This document shows positions 8,062 to 15,385 of a DNA stretch of 32,634 nt, one piece after another (the first letter of the stretch is position 1; every line of letters starts with the position of its first letter). Position numbers and translations under genes: made by a program. Source of the stretch: Mycobacterium sp. (GTDB taxonomy: Bacteria > Actinomycetota > Actinomycetes > Mycobacteriales > Mycobacteriaceae); the NCBI GenBank assembly GCA_025965975.1, contig JAOPVX010000075.1, positions 1 to 32,634 of the forward strand, given 5' to 3'. A model generated the notes under the pieces. The model was given only the letters and a program-made list of their open reading frames with translations, did not search any database and had not been told where the DNA came from.

Positions 8062-8872
8062 CATGCGCAGACAATCCCCGGGTCGTCCCCATGCCCTTCC
8101 GGCGGGAGGTACCCCCACCGCTCTGCCCCACAAGCGGGAGGTGCCCCCAGCCCGCCGGACCCTTCTGGTCTTCTGCGACTCGCTGTCGTATTACGGGCCG
8201 AGCGGCGGGCTGCCCGCCGATGATCCGAGGATATGGCCGAATATCGTTGCTACTCACCTGGGTTGGGACGTCGAGCTGATCGGGCGGATCGGCTGGACCT
8301 GCAGGGACATCTGGTGGGCCGCCACCCAGGACCCGCGGTCGTGGGCGGCGCTGCCAAGGGCCGGCGCGGCGATCTTCGCGACGGGCGGCATGGATTCGCT
8401 GCCGTCGCCGTTGCCGACCGCCTTGCGTGAGTTGATCCGGTACGTCCGGCCGGCGTGGCTTCGGCGCTGGGTGCGCGGTGGCTACGGCTGGATGCAGCCG
8501 CGGTTGTCGCCGATATCGCGAGCCGCCCTTCCGCCTCACCTGTCCGTGGAGTACCTCGAAATGACGCGTGGGGCCATCGATTTCAATCGGCCGGGCATAC
8601 CGTTCGTCGCGTCGCTGCCGTCGGTCCACATCGCCCAGACGTACGGTAAGGCGCACCACGGCCGGGCCGGCACCGTCAAGGCGATCACCGAATGGGCCGG
8701 GCAACACGAGGTCCCCCTTGTCGACCTCGAGGCGGCGGTCGGAGAGCATGTCATGAGCGGTCGAGGCAATCCCGACGGCATCCACTGGAATTTCGAGTCA
8801 CACCAGGCGGTGGCCGAGCTGATGCTCAAGGCACTCGCAGAAGCCGGTGTGCAGCAAGAGGATTCGCGGTAG
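8051..8872 (+). CDS. octT: Diglucosylglycerate octanoyltransferase, with a repeat-derived N-terminal insert
   Basis: A 273-residue SGNH/GDSL-like acyltransferase matching M. tuberculosis Rv2418c (OctT). That enzyme transfers octanoyl to diglucosylglycerate in methylglucose lipopolysaccharide synthesis. Conserved blocks include [14 protein letters not shown] (nucleophile Ser), [30 protein letters not shown] and [18 protein letters not shown] with the Asp/His pair. Relative to the M. tuberculosis protein as I recall it, about 26 residues are inserted between MSSDMR and RRTLLVF. They are encoded by the GGGAGGTNCCCCC repeat pair at 8102-8149. GTG 8141 is an in-frame alternative start just inside the insert but has poor ribosome-site spacing. 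The ATG at 8051 overlaps gpgP. Confidence 0.88.
   Translation: MSSDMRRQSPGRPHALPAGGTPTALPHKREVPPARRTLLVFCDSLSYYGPSGGLPADDPRIWPNIVATHLGWDVELIGRIGWTCRDIWWAATQDPRSWAALPRAGAAIFATGGMDSLPSPLPTALRELIRYVRPAWLRRWVRGGYGWMQPRLSPISRAALPPHLSVEYLEMTRGAIDFNRPGIPFVASLPSVHIAQTYGKAHHGRAGTVKAITEWAGQHEVPLVDLEAAVGEHVMSGRGNPDGIHWNFESHQAVAELMLKALAEAGVQQEDSR
8102..8149 (+). repeat. Pair of GCGGGAGGTNCCCCCA repeats inside octT
   Basis: GCGGGAGGTACCCCCA (8102-8117) and GCGGGAGGTGCCCCCA (8134-8149) are direct copies 32 bp apart, differing at one base. Each contains a GGGAGGTNCCCCC near-palindrome. I recall similar elements scattered between genes in fast-growing mycobacteria; here the pair lies inside a reading frame and keeps it open. 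Confidence 0.7.
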
Positions 8873-8874
8873 CC

Positions 8875-9717
8875 ATGCCTGTCGTCGTGGTTACCGACTC
8901 GTCCTCGCGCCTGCAGTCAGACGAGCTCAAAGAGTTCGACATCCGGCAGGTGCCGCTGCACGTTCTCGTCGACGGGACCGATCTGCGCGACGGGGTGGAC
9001 GACGTGCCCTACAACATCCACGACCGCCCGCGTGTCACCACCGCGGGCGCAACGCCTGTTGAGCTGGCCGAGACCTACCGACAGGCGCTGCGAGACAGCG
9101 GTGACGACGGGGTGGTGGCGGTCCATCTTTCGGCCGCACTGTCAAGCACGTACAGCTCGGCCGCGCAGGCGGCTCGTGAGTTCGGCTCGGCGGTGCGAGT
9201 GGTCAACTCGCGTTCGGCGGCGATGGGTGTCGGGTTCGCCGCTCTGGCCGCGGCGCGGTCAGCGGGCTCGGGTGGCGATCTCGATGCGGTTGAGGCCGCG
9301 GCGCGTTCGGCGGCGTCGCACGGGCATGTGTTCGTCGTCGTGCACCGACTGGACAATCTGCGGCGCAGCGGCCGGATCGGCACGGCCACGTCGTGGCTGG
9401 GCACCGCGGTGTCGCTGAAGCCGCTTCTGTGCCTCGACGTCGACGGGCGGCTGGTGCTGGATCAGCGGATCCGCACCATCACCAAGGCGCACACCGCGAT
9501 GGTCGACCGGGTCGCCGAGGTCGTCGGGCAACGGCGGGCCGCGATCGCGGTACACCACGTCGACAACCACGACGCCGCAGACGAGATCGGTGCGGCACTG
9601 ACAACCCGGCTACCCCAGATCGAGTCGCTCGTCGTCACCGATATGGGGTCGGTGCTGTCGATTCACGTCGGCGGCGGCGCGGTCGGTGTGGCCGTCCATA
9701 TCGGCGATTCGGAGTGA
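8875..9717 (+). CDS. DegV family fatty-acid-binding protein
   Basis: A 280-residue DegV-fold protein. It begins VVVVTDSSSRL, the usual DegV start, with TTAGATPVELAETYR and the central VAVHLSAALSSTYSSAAQAA, whose Ser contacts the fatty-acid carboxylate in known structures. Then come VNSRSAAMGVGFAA and RLDNLRRSGRIGTATSWLG. Family knowledge: DegV proteins bind a long-chain acyl group, and in firmicutes the homologue FakB presents it to a FakA kinase. No FakA is visible here. It follows octT by 2 bp and matches M. tuberculosis Rv2417c, so it lies in the same run. Confidence 0.9.
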   Translation: MPVVVVTDSSSRLQSDELKEFDIRQVPLHVLVDGTDLRDGVDDVPYNIHDRPRVTTAGATPVELAETYRQALRDSGDDGVVAVHLSAALSSTYSSAAQAAREFGSAVRVVNSRSAAMGVGFAALAAARSAGSGGDLDAVEAAARSAASHGHVFVVVHRLDNLRRSGRIGTATSWLGTAVSLKPLLCLDVDGRLVLDQRIRTITKAHTAMVDRVAEVVGQRRAAIAVHHVDNHDAADEIGAALTTRLPQIESLVVTDMGSVLSIHVGGGAVGVAVHIGDSE

Positions 9718-9722
9718 CACTG

Positions 9723-10340
9723 GTGTCCACGAAGCAGATGGCGCGTGACGAGCGCGAAGAGTTCGCCGCGCTGCTGGATGGATTGACGCCGCGGCAGTGG
9801 GAGAGTCCGACACTGTGCGAGCTGTGGCGGGTCCGCGACGTCGCTGTGCACACGGTCAGCTACGACGAGCTCAGCACCGCGGGCTTGGTTGGCCGCTTCC
9901 TGAAGGGTCGGCTCAACACCGACCGCATCAATGCAATTGGCGTCGCCGACTACGCCGACCGTGCGCCGGAGCAGATCACCGCGATGATCCGAGCTCATGC
10001 CGAACCGCACGGGCTGACCGGCGGTTTCGGCGGCAGGATCGCACTCACCGATGGCATGATTCACCAGCAGGACATCCGACGGTCGGTCGGCATACCGCGC
10101 ACGATCGACCCGGAACGTCTGCGAACCGCACTGGATTTTGCGCGCTTCGCGCCGACCATCCGCGGTGCTTGGCGGGCTCGCGGTGTGCGACTCGTGGCCA
10201 CCGACCTGGATTGGAGCCACGGCAGCGGACCGGAGGTCCGTGGCAGTGGCGAGGCGTTGCTGATGGCGATGGCCGGGCGCCGGGCCGCACTGGACGACCT
10301 CGACGGGCTGGGTAAAGCCAAGTTCGCCCAACGGCTTTGA
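9723..10340 (+). CDS. Maleylpyruvate isomerase-like (DinB/mycothiol-type) protein
   Basis: A 205-residue protein of the actinobacterial DinB-like superfamily (TIGR03083-type, mycothiol-dependent isomerase N-terminal domain). Signatures are LCELWRVRDVAVHTV near residue 40, DGMIHQQDIRRSVG near 115 and a late DLDWSHGSGPEVRGSGEALLMAMAGR block. The His residues in these segments would form the metal site. The function is not known for this subgroup; mycothiol-linked transfer or isomerisation is a family-level guess. GTG 9723 has GGAG 9 nt upstream; GTG 9714 overlapping the degV stop is the alternative. It ends the plus-strand block and converges on the DapB-like gene. Confidence 0.75.
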   Translation: MSTKQMARDEREEFAALLDGLTPRQWESPTLCELWRVRDVAVHTVSYDELSTAGLVGRFLKGRLNTDRINAIGVADYADRAPEQITAMIRAHAEPHGLTGGFGGRIALTDGMIHQQDIRRSVGIPRTIDPERLRTALDFARFAPTIRGAWRARGVRLVATDLDWSHGSGPEVRGSGEALLMAMAGRRAALDDLDGLGKAKFAQRL

Positions 10341-10348
10341 CCTCGGGC

Positions 10349-10388
10349 GCCAACACGCCAACACGCCAACACGCCAACACGCCAACAG
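10349..10388. repeat. 8-bp tandem repeat (five GCCAACAC units)
   Basis: GCCAACAC is repeated four times without change and a fifth copy ends in AG. The array fills most of the 53-bp gap between two convergent genes. It is a likely length-variable locus. It marks the left edge of the catabolic island but shows no terminator-like stem. Confidence 0.9.
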
Positions 10389-10393
10389 TACGA

Positions 10394-11446
10394 CTACACC
10401 GCGGCGCGGCCGGTGATCGGCGGCAGGTCCGCCAGCGTCACGATGCCCGGAGCGGCCGCGACGACCGCGGGCACCGCGTTGGTCACCGGCATCGCGGTGT
10501 AGATCATGCCCAGCCCCATGAATCCGGGTTCGGTCCAGTCCCTCGGCGGCAGGCAGTGCAGCACGGTGCGCATGTTGGGCAGGCCGAAGACCTGGATGAC
10601 ATGGCCGTGCTCGAGCGGTTTGGGCGGGGTGACGGCCTCACCCATTGTCCAGTTGAAGCCGACGCTGACGACGTTGCGGTCACCGACCCAGCCGCGGTGG
10701 TAGCCGTAGACACTGCCGACGGTGCCCTTCGGGATCTGCATGAACCCGAGATCGGTGTCGCCGGTGGCGGCCGTGAACTGCACGTCAAAGGTCATCTTGT
10801 CGAGCTTGGCGCCGATCGCGTCGGCCATCATCGCGGCCGATTCGGCGAAGACCTCGCTTTCCCGGCGAACGCTCTCGGCCAGGCCGGGGGTGTCGGGATC
10901 CTGCGAGAAGCCCATCGCTGTTTGGGTGCCTGCCGATTCGTATGTGGAGCAGTCCACCGACTCGGTGATGCGGATCTCGTCGACCCGCTCGCAGGACCCA
11001 CTGAGCACCATGCCGACCATATTCGTCATGCCTGGGTGCGCGCCGCTGCCGAAGATTGTCGAATTGCCCTTCTCGCAAGCCTTCCGGATGCGTTCCAGGT
11101 CTTCCGGCGACTGCTTGCCGCCCGTGATCCAGGCCGCGCTCGAACACACGTTGACACCCGACTCGAGGAGCCGGGACAGCTCGTCGATGTCGGGCCACAG
11201 CGGGTTGTAGCAGCAGGCGTCGGGCTTGAGCGCGATCAGCTCGTCAATGTCGTTGGTGGCCGTCACCCCGGTGGGTTTGGGCCAGCCGGCCAGCTCGGCG
11301 GCGTCGACCCCCACCTTGTCTTCACCGTGGGCGTAGACACCGACCAGTACCATGTCGTCGCGTCCGATGATGGCGTGCAGCGACCGCCGCCCGATGTTGC
11401 CGGTCGTCCACTGAATCACGCGAAGGGGTTGGTCAACGGTATTCAT
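10394..11446 (-). CDS. DapB-like NAD(P)-dependent reductase/dehydrogenase
   Basis: A 350-residue protein of the dihydrodipicolinate reductase / 2,4-diaminopentanoate dehydrogenase-like group that is frequent in mycobacteria. The N-terminal Rossmann domain starts LRVIQWTTGNIGRRSL. A central GSGAHPGMTNMVGMVLSG and a C-terminal GYHRGWVGDRNVVSVGFNW domain follow. It is not expected to make lysine precursors; the true substrate is unknown. ATG 11446 lies 16 bp after the SDR stop with no clear ribosome site, so it is probably the last gene of the KstD-like - SDR operon. An extended reading upstream overlaps the SDR in another frame and is rejected. Confidence 0.78.
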   Translation of the reverse strand: MNTVDQPLRVIQWTTGNIGRRSLHAIIGRDDMVLVGVYAHGEDKVGVDAAELAGWPKPTGVTATNDIDELIALKPDACCYNPLWPDIDELSRLLESGVNVCSSAAWITGGKQSPEDLERIRKACEKGNSTIFGSGAHPGMTNMVGMVLSGSCERVDEIRITESVDCSTYESAGTQTAMGFSQDPDTPGLAESVRRESEVFAESAAMMADAIGAKLDKMTFDVQFTAATGDTDLGFMQIPKGTVGSVYGYHRGWVGDRNVVSVGFNWTMGEAVTPPKPLEHGHVIQVFGLPNMRTVLHCLPPRDWTEPGFMGLGMIYTAMPVTNAVPAVVAAAPGIVTLADLPPITGRAAV

Positions 11447-11462
11447 TCGCAGAAATGTATAC

Positions 11463-12269
11463 CTACATGTGGGTGCCGCCGTCGACACGCACCTCGGTGC
11501 CGGTGACGAAATAGGCGTCCGTCGAACCGAGCATCGCGACAACGGCGGCGACCGCGTCGGGGTTGGCGAAGATCCCGCCACCGTCGAGCGGCAGGCTCGG
11601 GATGATCTTGCCGAACAGCGAGTAGTCCGCATCGGCTGGCAGCCCGGGGCCGATGCTCTGTTTGGACTCGCCTGTCCCGTCGGTCATTCCGGAGGAGATC
11701 GATCCGGGCTGCACCGAGTTGAACCGAATGCCCTCCTTGGCGAACTCCAGTGCGAGCGCGTGTGTCATCGCTTGGATCCCGCCCTTGGAGGCCGCGTACG
11801 CGGACATGTACGGGTGCGCAAAGGCCGCCGAGGTGGAGCTGAAGTTGACCACCGCGGGCGCGTTGCCGGCCCGCAGTGCGGGGATGGCCTCGCGGGTTAC
11901 CAGGAACGTGCCGATGAGGTTTATCCGCAACACCTGCTCGAAGTCGGCGAGCGTGGTTTCCACGAAATGAGCCGACCGCAAGATCCCGGCGACATTGACC
12001 AGGGTGTCCAAGCCGCCGAGGGCCTGCACCGCATGGGCCACGCCGTCCCGTACTGATTGCTCGGCGCCGACGTCCATGACGACAGTGGTGAGCCGATCAC
12101 CGTGCGGCTCGGCGTTCGCGATGGTGTCCTTCAGCCCAGACTCGCTGATGTCGGCGGCGACCACCCGGCCGCCTTCGTCCAATATGCGCAGCGCGGTCGC
12201 CTGCCCGATGCCGGAACCACCGCCGGTGATCAGGACACGACGGTCGCTGTATCGCTGAAGAGATGCCAT
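11463..12269 (-). CDS. Short-chain dehydrogenase/reductase
   Basis: A 268-residue classical SDR. The NAD(P) glycine motif is TGGGSGIG near residue 15; LVNVAGILRS holds the NAG-equivalent and YAASK (after SSTSAAFAHPYMSA) holds the catalytic Tyr and Lys. The C-terminus is TGTEVRVDGGTHM. Asp after VVAAD suggests NAD preference. ATG 12269 follows AGGAG by 9 nt. It lies 31 bp downstream of the KstD-like gene in one unit. Context suggests a hydroxysteroid or similar alicyclic alcohol dehydrogenase, but the sequence alone does not fix the substrate. Confidence 0.85.
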   Translation of the reverse strand: MASLQRYSDRRVLITGGGSGIGQATALRILDEGGRVVAADISESGLKDTIANAEPHGDRLTTVVMDVGAEQSVRDGVAHAVQALGGLDTLVNVAGILRSAHFVETTLADFEQVLRINLIGTFLVTREAIPALRAGNAPAVVNFSSTSAAFAHPYMSAYAASKGGIQAMTHALALEFAKEGIRFNSVQPGSISSGMTDGTGESKQSIGPGLPADADYSLFGKIIPSLPLDGGGIFANPDAVAAVVAMLGSTDAYFVTGTEVRVDGGTHM

Positions 12270-12300
12270 AGGCAGATACTCCTGGGCGGGATGCGAGTTG

Positions 12301-13842
12301 TCAGCCCCTTGTCCCTTTCGCCACCATGTGCTTGGCGGCGAGATGGCTGAACAGCATCGACGCCCCGATCGGACTGCCGCCGCCGGGGTAGGAGGTTCCG
12401 GTGACCGCGGCCATCGTGTTGCCCGCGGCGTACAGCCCATCGATCGGGTTGCCGTCGGTGTCGAGCACGCGCGCGTGGGAATCGGTGACGAGTCCGCCCT
12501 TGGTGCCCAAATCGGAAAGCCCGAACGCGGCGGCATGAAACGGGGCCGTCTCGATCGGCACCATCGGTGACCGGCCGCCCGAGAACGCGCGATCGTAGGC
12601 CTCGTCACCTCGGCCGAAATCCTCATCGACACCCGCGGCGACGAACTCGTTGAACCGCTTCACCGTCGACACCAGGTTCTCGGCGTTCACACCGATTTTC
12701 GCCGCCAACTCGGGCAGAGTGTCGGCGGTACGCCACAGACCGGCCTCGATGTACTGGTCGGGCTCGACCATCGACACATTGGTGGCCTTCACCGGCGGAA
12801 CCACGCCCTCCCGGTTGTCGTAGATCATCCAGTAGGGCAACGTCATTGCACCGCGTGCCATCCGGTCGATGATCGTTTTGCCGATCCGGTCGTAGGGTGC
12901 CGACTCGTTGACGAACCGCTTCCCGTCTTGAGTGACGAAGATCCCGCCGGTGAACCACAGCGAGAACGCTGAGCGCCCGTCGGGATGGGTGAACCCCGGC
13001 GACCACCACGCCTGGTCCATGAGGTCGATCGCTGCGCCTGCGGCCATTCCCGCCTCGAGGGCCAGCCCCATATTGCCCGGCGCGCCCATCGTGTCCCGCA
13101 CATCACCGGGCACTCCGAAGCGCCGGCGCAGCGCGGGATTGTTTTCGAAACCGCCCGCCGCAAGAAGCACACCGGCGCGGGCCCGGATTGCGCGCCGACG
13201 GCCGTGCTCCTCGACGACGGCACCGGCAACGCCTTCGCTCGAAGTGACCAACTCCACCAGCGGACTGTCGAGGTGCAACGATGCGTGCGGATTTGAGGTG
13301 ATCGCCGACAGCAGCCGGCCGATCAGGGCCCGTCCGCCGATGAGGTACTTAGGTGTCTCGGTGCCGAGGCGTTCTCTGTCCAACGGCCCGCGCACCAGGT
13401 GCGCCAGCTCGCCGAGGCGTTCGGCGGGAAGCGGTTTGGACACGGTGTGACGCAGACCGTCGAGGCGTGCGTGCGGCAACCCGCCAAAATAATCCGGCCA
13501 CGGCAGCACGTCGAACTCGAAGTGATCGTCTTGTTCGAGGTACGCGATCAGGTCGCTGCCCCGGTATACGTAGGTGCGCTGCAGCTCCACCGGGGTGCGA
13601 TCACCGACCGCGGCGTGGAAATAGGCGAACGCGGCATCGAGGGTGTCGTCGCTACCTGCGCGCCGCAGGACCGGGTTGCACGGGAACCACATGCCCCCTC
13701 CGCCGGAGTATGCGGTGGTGCCGCCGAACTGGTCGCTGGCCTCGACAACCATGACGGACAGCCCTTCGCGGGCGGCCGTGTACGCGCCGACCAGCCCGCC
13801 GCCGGATCCGGCGACGATGACGTCGGTTTCGTCGTGCCACAC
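12301..13842 (-). CDS. 3-ketosteroid delta1-dehydrogenase-like flavoprotein
   Basis: A 513-residue FAD protein of the KstD family. The N-terminal dinucleotide motif is VIVAGSGGGLVGA, then SDQFGGTTAYSGGGGMWFP, the KstD-type FAD loop. The C-terminal GLYAAGNTMAAVTGTSYPGGGSPIGASMLF contains Tyr-Pro-Gly-x-Gly, matching the catalytic Tyr487/Gly491 of the characterised Rhodococcus enzyme. NESAPYDRIG supplies a further likely catalytic Tyr. It would introduce a C1-C2 double bond into a 3-ketosteroid-like ring A using FAD. GTG 13842 gives the family N-terminus and follows AGGGGC; a reading to 13911 would cross most of the divergent promoter region. It is first in a three-gene minus operon. Confidence 0.85.
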   Translation of the reverse strand: MWHDETDVIVAGSGGGLVGAYTAAREGLSVMVVEASDQFGGTTAYSGGGGMWFPCNPVLRRAGSDDTLDAAFAYFHAAVGDRTPVELQRTYVYRGSDLIAYLEQDDHFEFDVLPWPDYFGGLPHARLDGLRHTVSKPLPAERLGELAHLVRGPLDRERLGTETPKYLIGGRALIGRLLSAITSNPHASLHLDSPLVELVTSSEGVAGAVVEEHGRRRAIRARAGVLLAAGGFENNPALRRRFGVPGDVRDTMGAPGNMGLALEAGMAAGAAIDLMDQAWWSPGFTHPDGRSAFSLWFTGGIFVTQDGKRFVNESAPYDRIGKTIIDRMARGAMTLPYWMIYDNREGVVPPVKATNVSMVEPDQYIEAGLWRTADTLPELAAKIGVNAENLVSTVKRFNEFVAAGVDEDFGRGDEAYDRAFSGGRSPMVPIETAPFHAAAFGLSDLGTKGGLVTDSHARVLDTDGNPIDGLYAAGNTMAAVTGTSYPGGGSPIGASMLFSHLAAKHMVAKGTRG

Positions 13843-13934
13843 GCCCCTAGCTTGACTGAATCCGGCTTCCCGGTGAGCTGAACGGAGCATGCTGGTGGAT
13901 GACCCAGCCATCGAGATCGAGGACGGTATTGGCG
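13843..13934. promoter_or_regulatory. Divergent promoter region between kstD-like and kshA-like genes
   Basis: These 92 bp separate the GTG of the KstD-like gene from the ATG of the Rieske gene, so both promoters must lie here or overlap neighbouring codons. I find no KstR-type box (a TNNAACNNGTTNNA palindrome). A weak inverted repeat GCTGG-8 nt-CCAGC is present in the right half (about 13891-13908). A regulator cannot be named. Confidence 0.4.
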
Positions 13935-15074
13935 ATGACGGCGCAGGTGGACACCGACGAAATTCGGCAGATCGAAGCCGAGGCGGCCCCGTCCCGGTTC
14001 GCCCGTGGCTGGCACTGCCTGGGGCTGACCAGGGACCTCGGTGACGGTAAGCCCCACGCCATCCACGCGTTCAACCAGAAGCTCGTTGTCTTCCGCAGCG
14101 GTGACGGCAGGATCAACGTGCTCGACGGCTACTGCCGACACATGGGCGGGGACCTCACGCAAGGCGAGGTGAAGGGCAACGAGATCGCATGCCCCTTCCA
14201 TGACTGGCGTTGGGGCGGCGACGGTCGGTGCAAGAGCGTTCCGTACGCCCGGCGGGTACCCAGACTCGCCCGCACCGCGACGTGGACCACGCTGGAGCAG
14301 GACGGGATGTTTTTCGTCTGGAACGATCCCGAGCACAACCCGCCGCCGCCCGAGGTGACGATTCCGCGGATCGAGGGCGCGACGAGCGACGAGTGGACCG
14401 ACTGGCATTGGTACACCACGCACGTCAAAAGCAACTGCCGCGAGATCATCGACAATGTCGTGGATATGGCACATTTCTACTACGTGCATGGTTCTCTGCC
14501 AACGTATTTCAAGAACATCTTCGAAGGTCACATCGCCACCCAGTACATGAACAGTGGCGTCCGCCCGGACGTTGGAACTCCTGACGGGCCTAAGATGCTC
14601 GGCACCACCTCGGTGGCGTCATACTTCGGCCCGTCGTTCATGATCGACGACCTGACGTACCACTACGAGGACGGCGATCAAAAGTCCATCCTGATCAACT
14701 GCCATTATCCGATCGATGCCAATTCCTTTGTGTTGCAATACGGCATCATCGTCAAGAAGTCCGAGATGCTGCCCGACGATGCGGCGATGCAGACCGCGAT
14801 CGGCTTTGGGGACTTCGTGAAGGTGGGTTTCGAACAGGACGTCGCGATCTGGAAGAACAAGGCGCGCATCGACAACCCGCTGTTGTCTGAGGAGGACGGA
14901 CCGGTATATCAGCTTCGGCGGTGGTACGAGCAGTTCTACGTCGATGTCGCCGGCGTAGCGCCGGACATGGTCGACCGCTTCGAATACGAGGTGGACACCA
15001 CGCACGCGCGCGAGGAGTGGCTGAAGGAGGTCGAGGCGAACCTCGCCTCGATGTCGGCGGGAACCGGCCTGTGA
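13935..15074 (+). CDS. Rieske oxygenase, KshA-like (3-ketosteroid 9-alpha-hydroxylase oxygenase)
   Basis: A 379-residue Rieske non-heme iron oxygenase closely resembling KshA. The Rieske ligands are Cys67-His69 in GYCRHMGGDL and Cys86-His89 in ACPFHDWRWGGDGRCK. The mononuclear iron site is NVVDMAHFYYVH with Asp177, His180 and His185, plus an Asp in GFEQDVAIWKNKARIDNPLL. It keeps the KshA blocks PTYFKN, SYFGPSFMI and ILINCHYP. It would hydroxylate a steroid at C9, which with delta1 unsaturation opens ring B. No KshB-type reductase is nearby, so electrons must come from elsewhere. ATG 13935 aligns with KshA; upstream ribosome-site evidence is weak. The stop overlaps the next small gene (GTGA). 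Confidence 0.9.
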   Translation: MTAQVDTDEIRQIEAEAAPSRFARGWHCLGLTRDLGDGKPHAIHAFNQKLVVFRSGDGRINVLDGYCRHMGGDLTQGEVKGNEIACPFHDWRWGGDGRCKSVPYARRVPRLARTATWTTLEQDGMFFVWNDPEHNPPPPEVTIPRIEGATSDEWTDWHWYTTHVKSNCREIIDNVVDMAHFYYVHGSLPTYFKNIFEGHIATQYMNSGVRPDVGTPDGPKMLGTTSVASYFGPSFMIDDLTYHYEDGDQKSILINCHYPIDANSFVLQYGIIVKKSEMLPDDAAMQTAIGFGDFVKVGFEQDVAIWKNKARIDNPLLSEEDGPVYQLRRWYEQFYVDVAGVAPDMVDRFEYEVDTTHAREEWLKEVEANLASMSAGTGL

Positions 15075-15385
15075 CCGTCCGGACCGACAACCGGCTCGCC
15101 GACGCTCCGATGGTGCCGGTGACGTGCAGGCGCTGTGGGGCAGAAGTGATGGCGCGCAAGAGCAGTTGGCAGCAGACGAGCGTGCAGTGGGATGCGGCCG
15201 CGCTTTCTCGGTGCCCGCAGCGTCGCGAGGCTCGAGTGCTCTCGGCGCACGGCACGCGGAGCGTCTTCCTGTCGTGCTCGGAGTTGCGCGAGTCGATTCT
15301 CAACGCCATAGTCAGCGGCGCGCTCCCGGTGCTCGACGACGGTGATCAACCCTTGGCCGCGGAGCGCCCGGCGCGGCGGCCATAG
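15071..15385 (+). CDS. Small Cys-containing protein coupled to the KshA-like gene
   Basis: The GTG at 15071 overlaps the KshA-like stop as GTGA and opens a 104-residue frame. The product has a CRRCG knuckle near residue 19, then ARKSSWQQTSVQW, a third Cys (SRCPQRREA) and a fourth (FLSCSELRESIL). The four Cys could bind zinc or an iron-sulfur centre. I recall small proteins of this type beside actinobacterial oxygenases, but no function is established. It might help the oxygenase with electron transfer or assembly. Its last 40 bp overlap the tail of the convergent Kst4D-like gene, which supports tight packing but leaves its exact end less certain. Confidence 0.65.
   Translation: MTVRTDNRLADAPMVPVTCRRCGAEVMARKSSWQQTSVQWDAAALSRCPQRREARVLSAHGTRSVFLSCSELRESILNAIVSGALPVLDDGDQPLAAERPARRP

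Noticed and set aside
10337-11506. Plus-strand frame of 389 codons starting in the 8-bp repeat
   Set aside because: Antisense to the DapB-like reductase, which has a clear Rossmann motif.
13843-13934. KstR/KstR2 operator in the kstD-kshA gap
   Set aside because: No TNNAACNNGTTNNA or similar palindrome could be found; the weak GCTGG/CCAGC repeat is too short to name.
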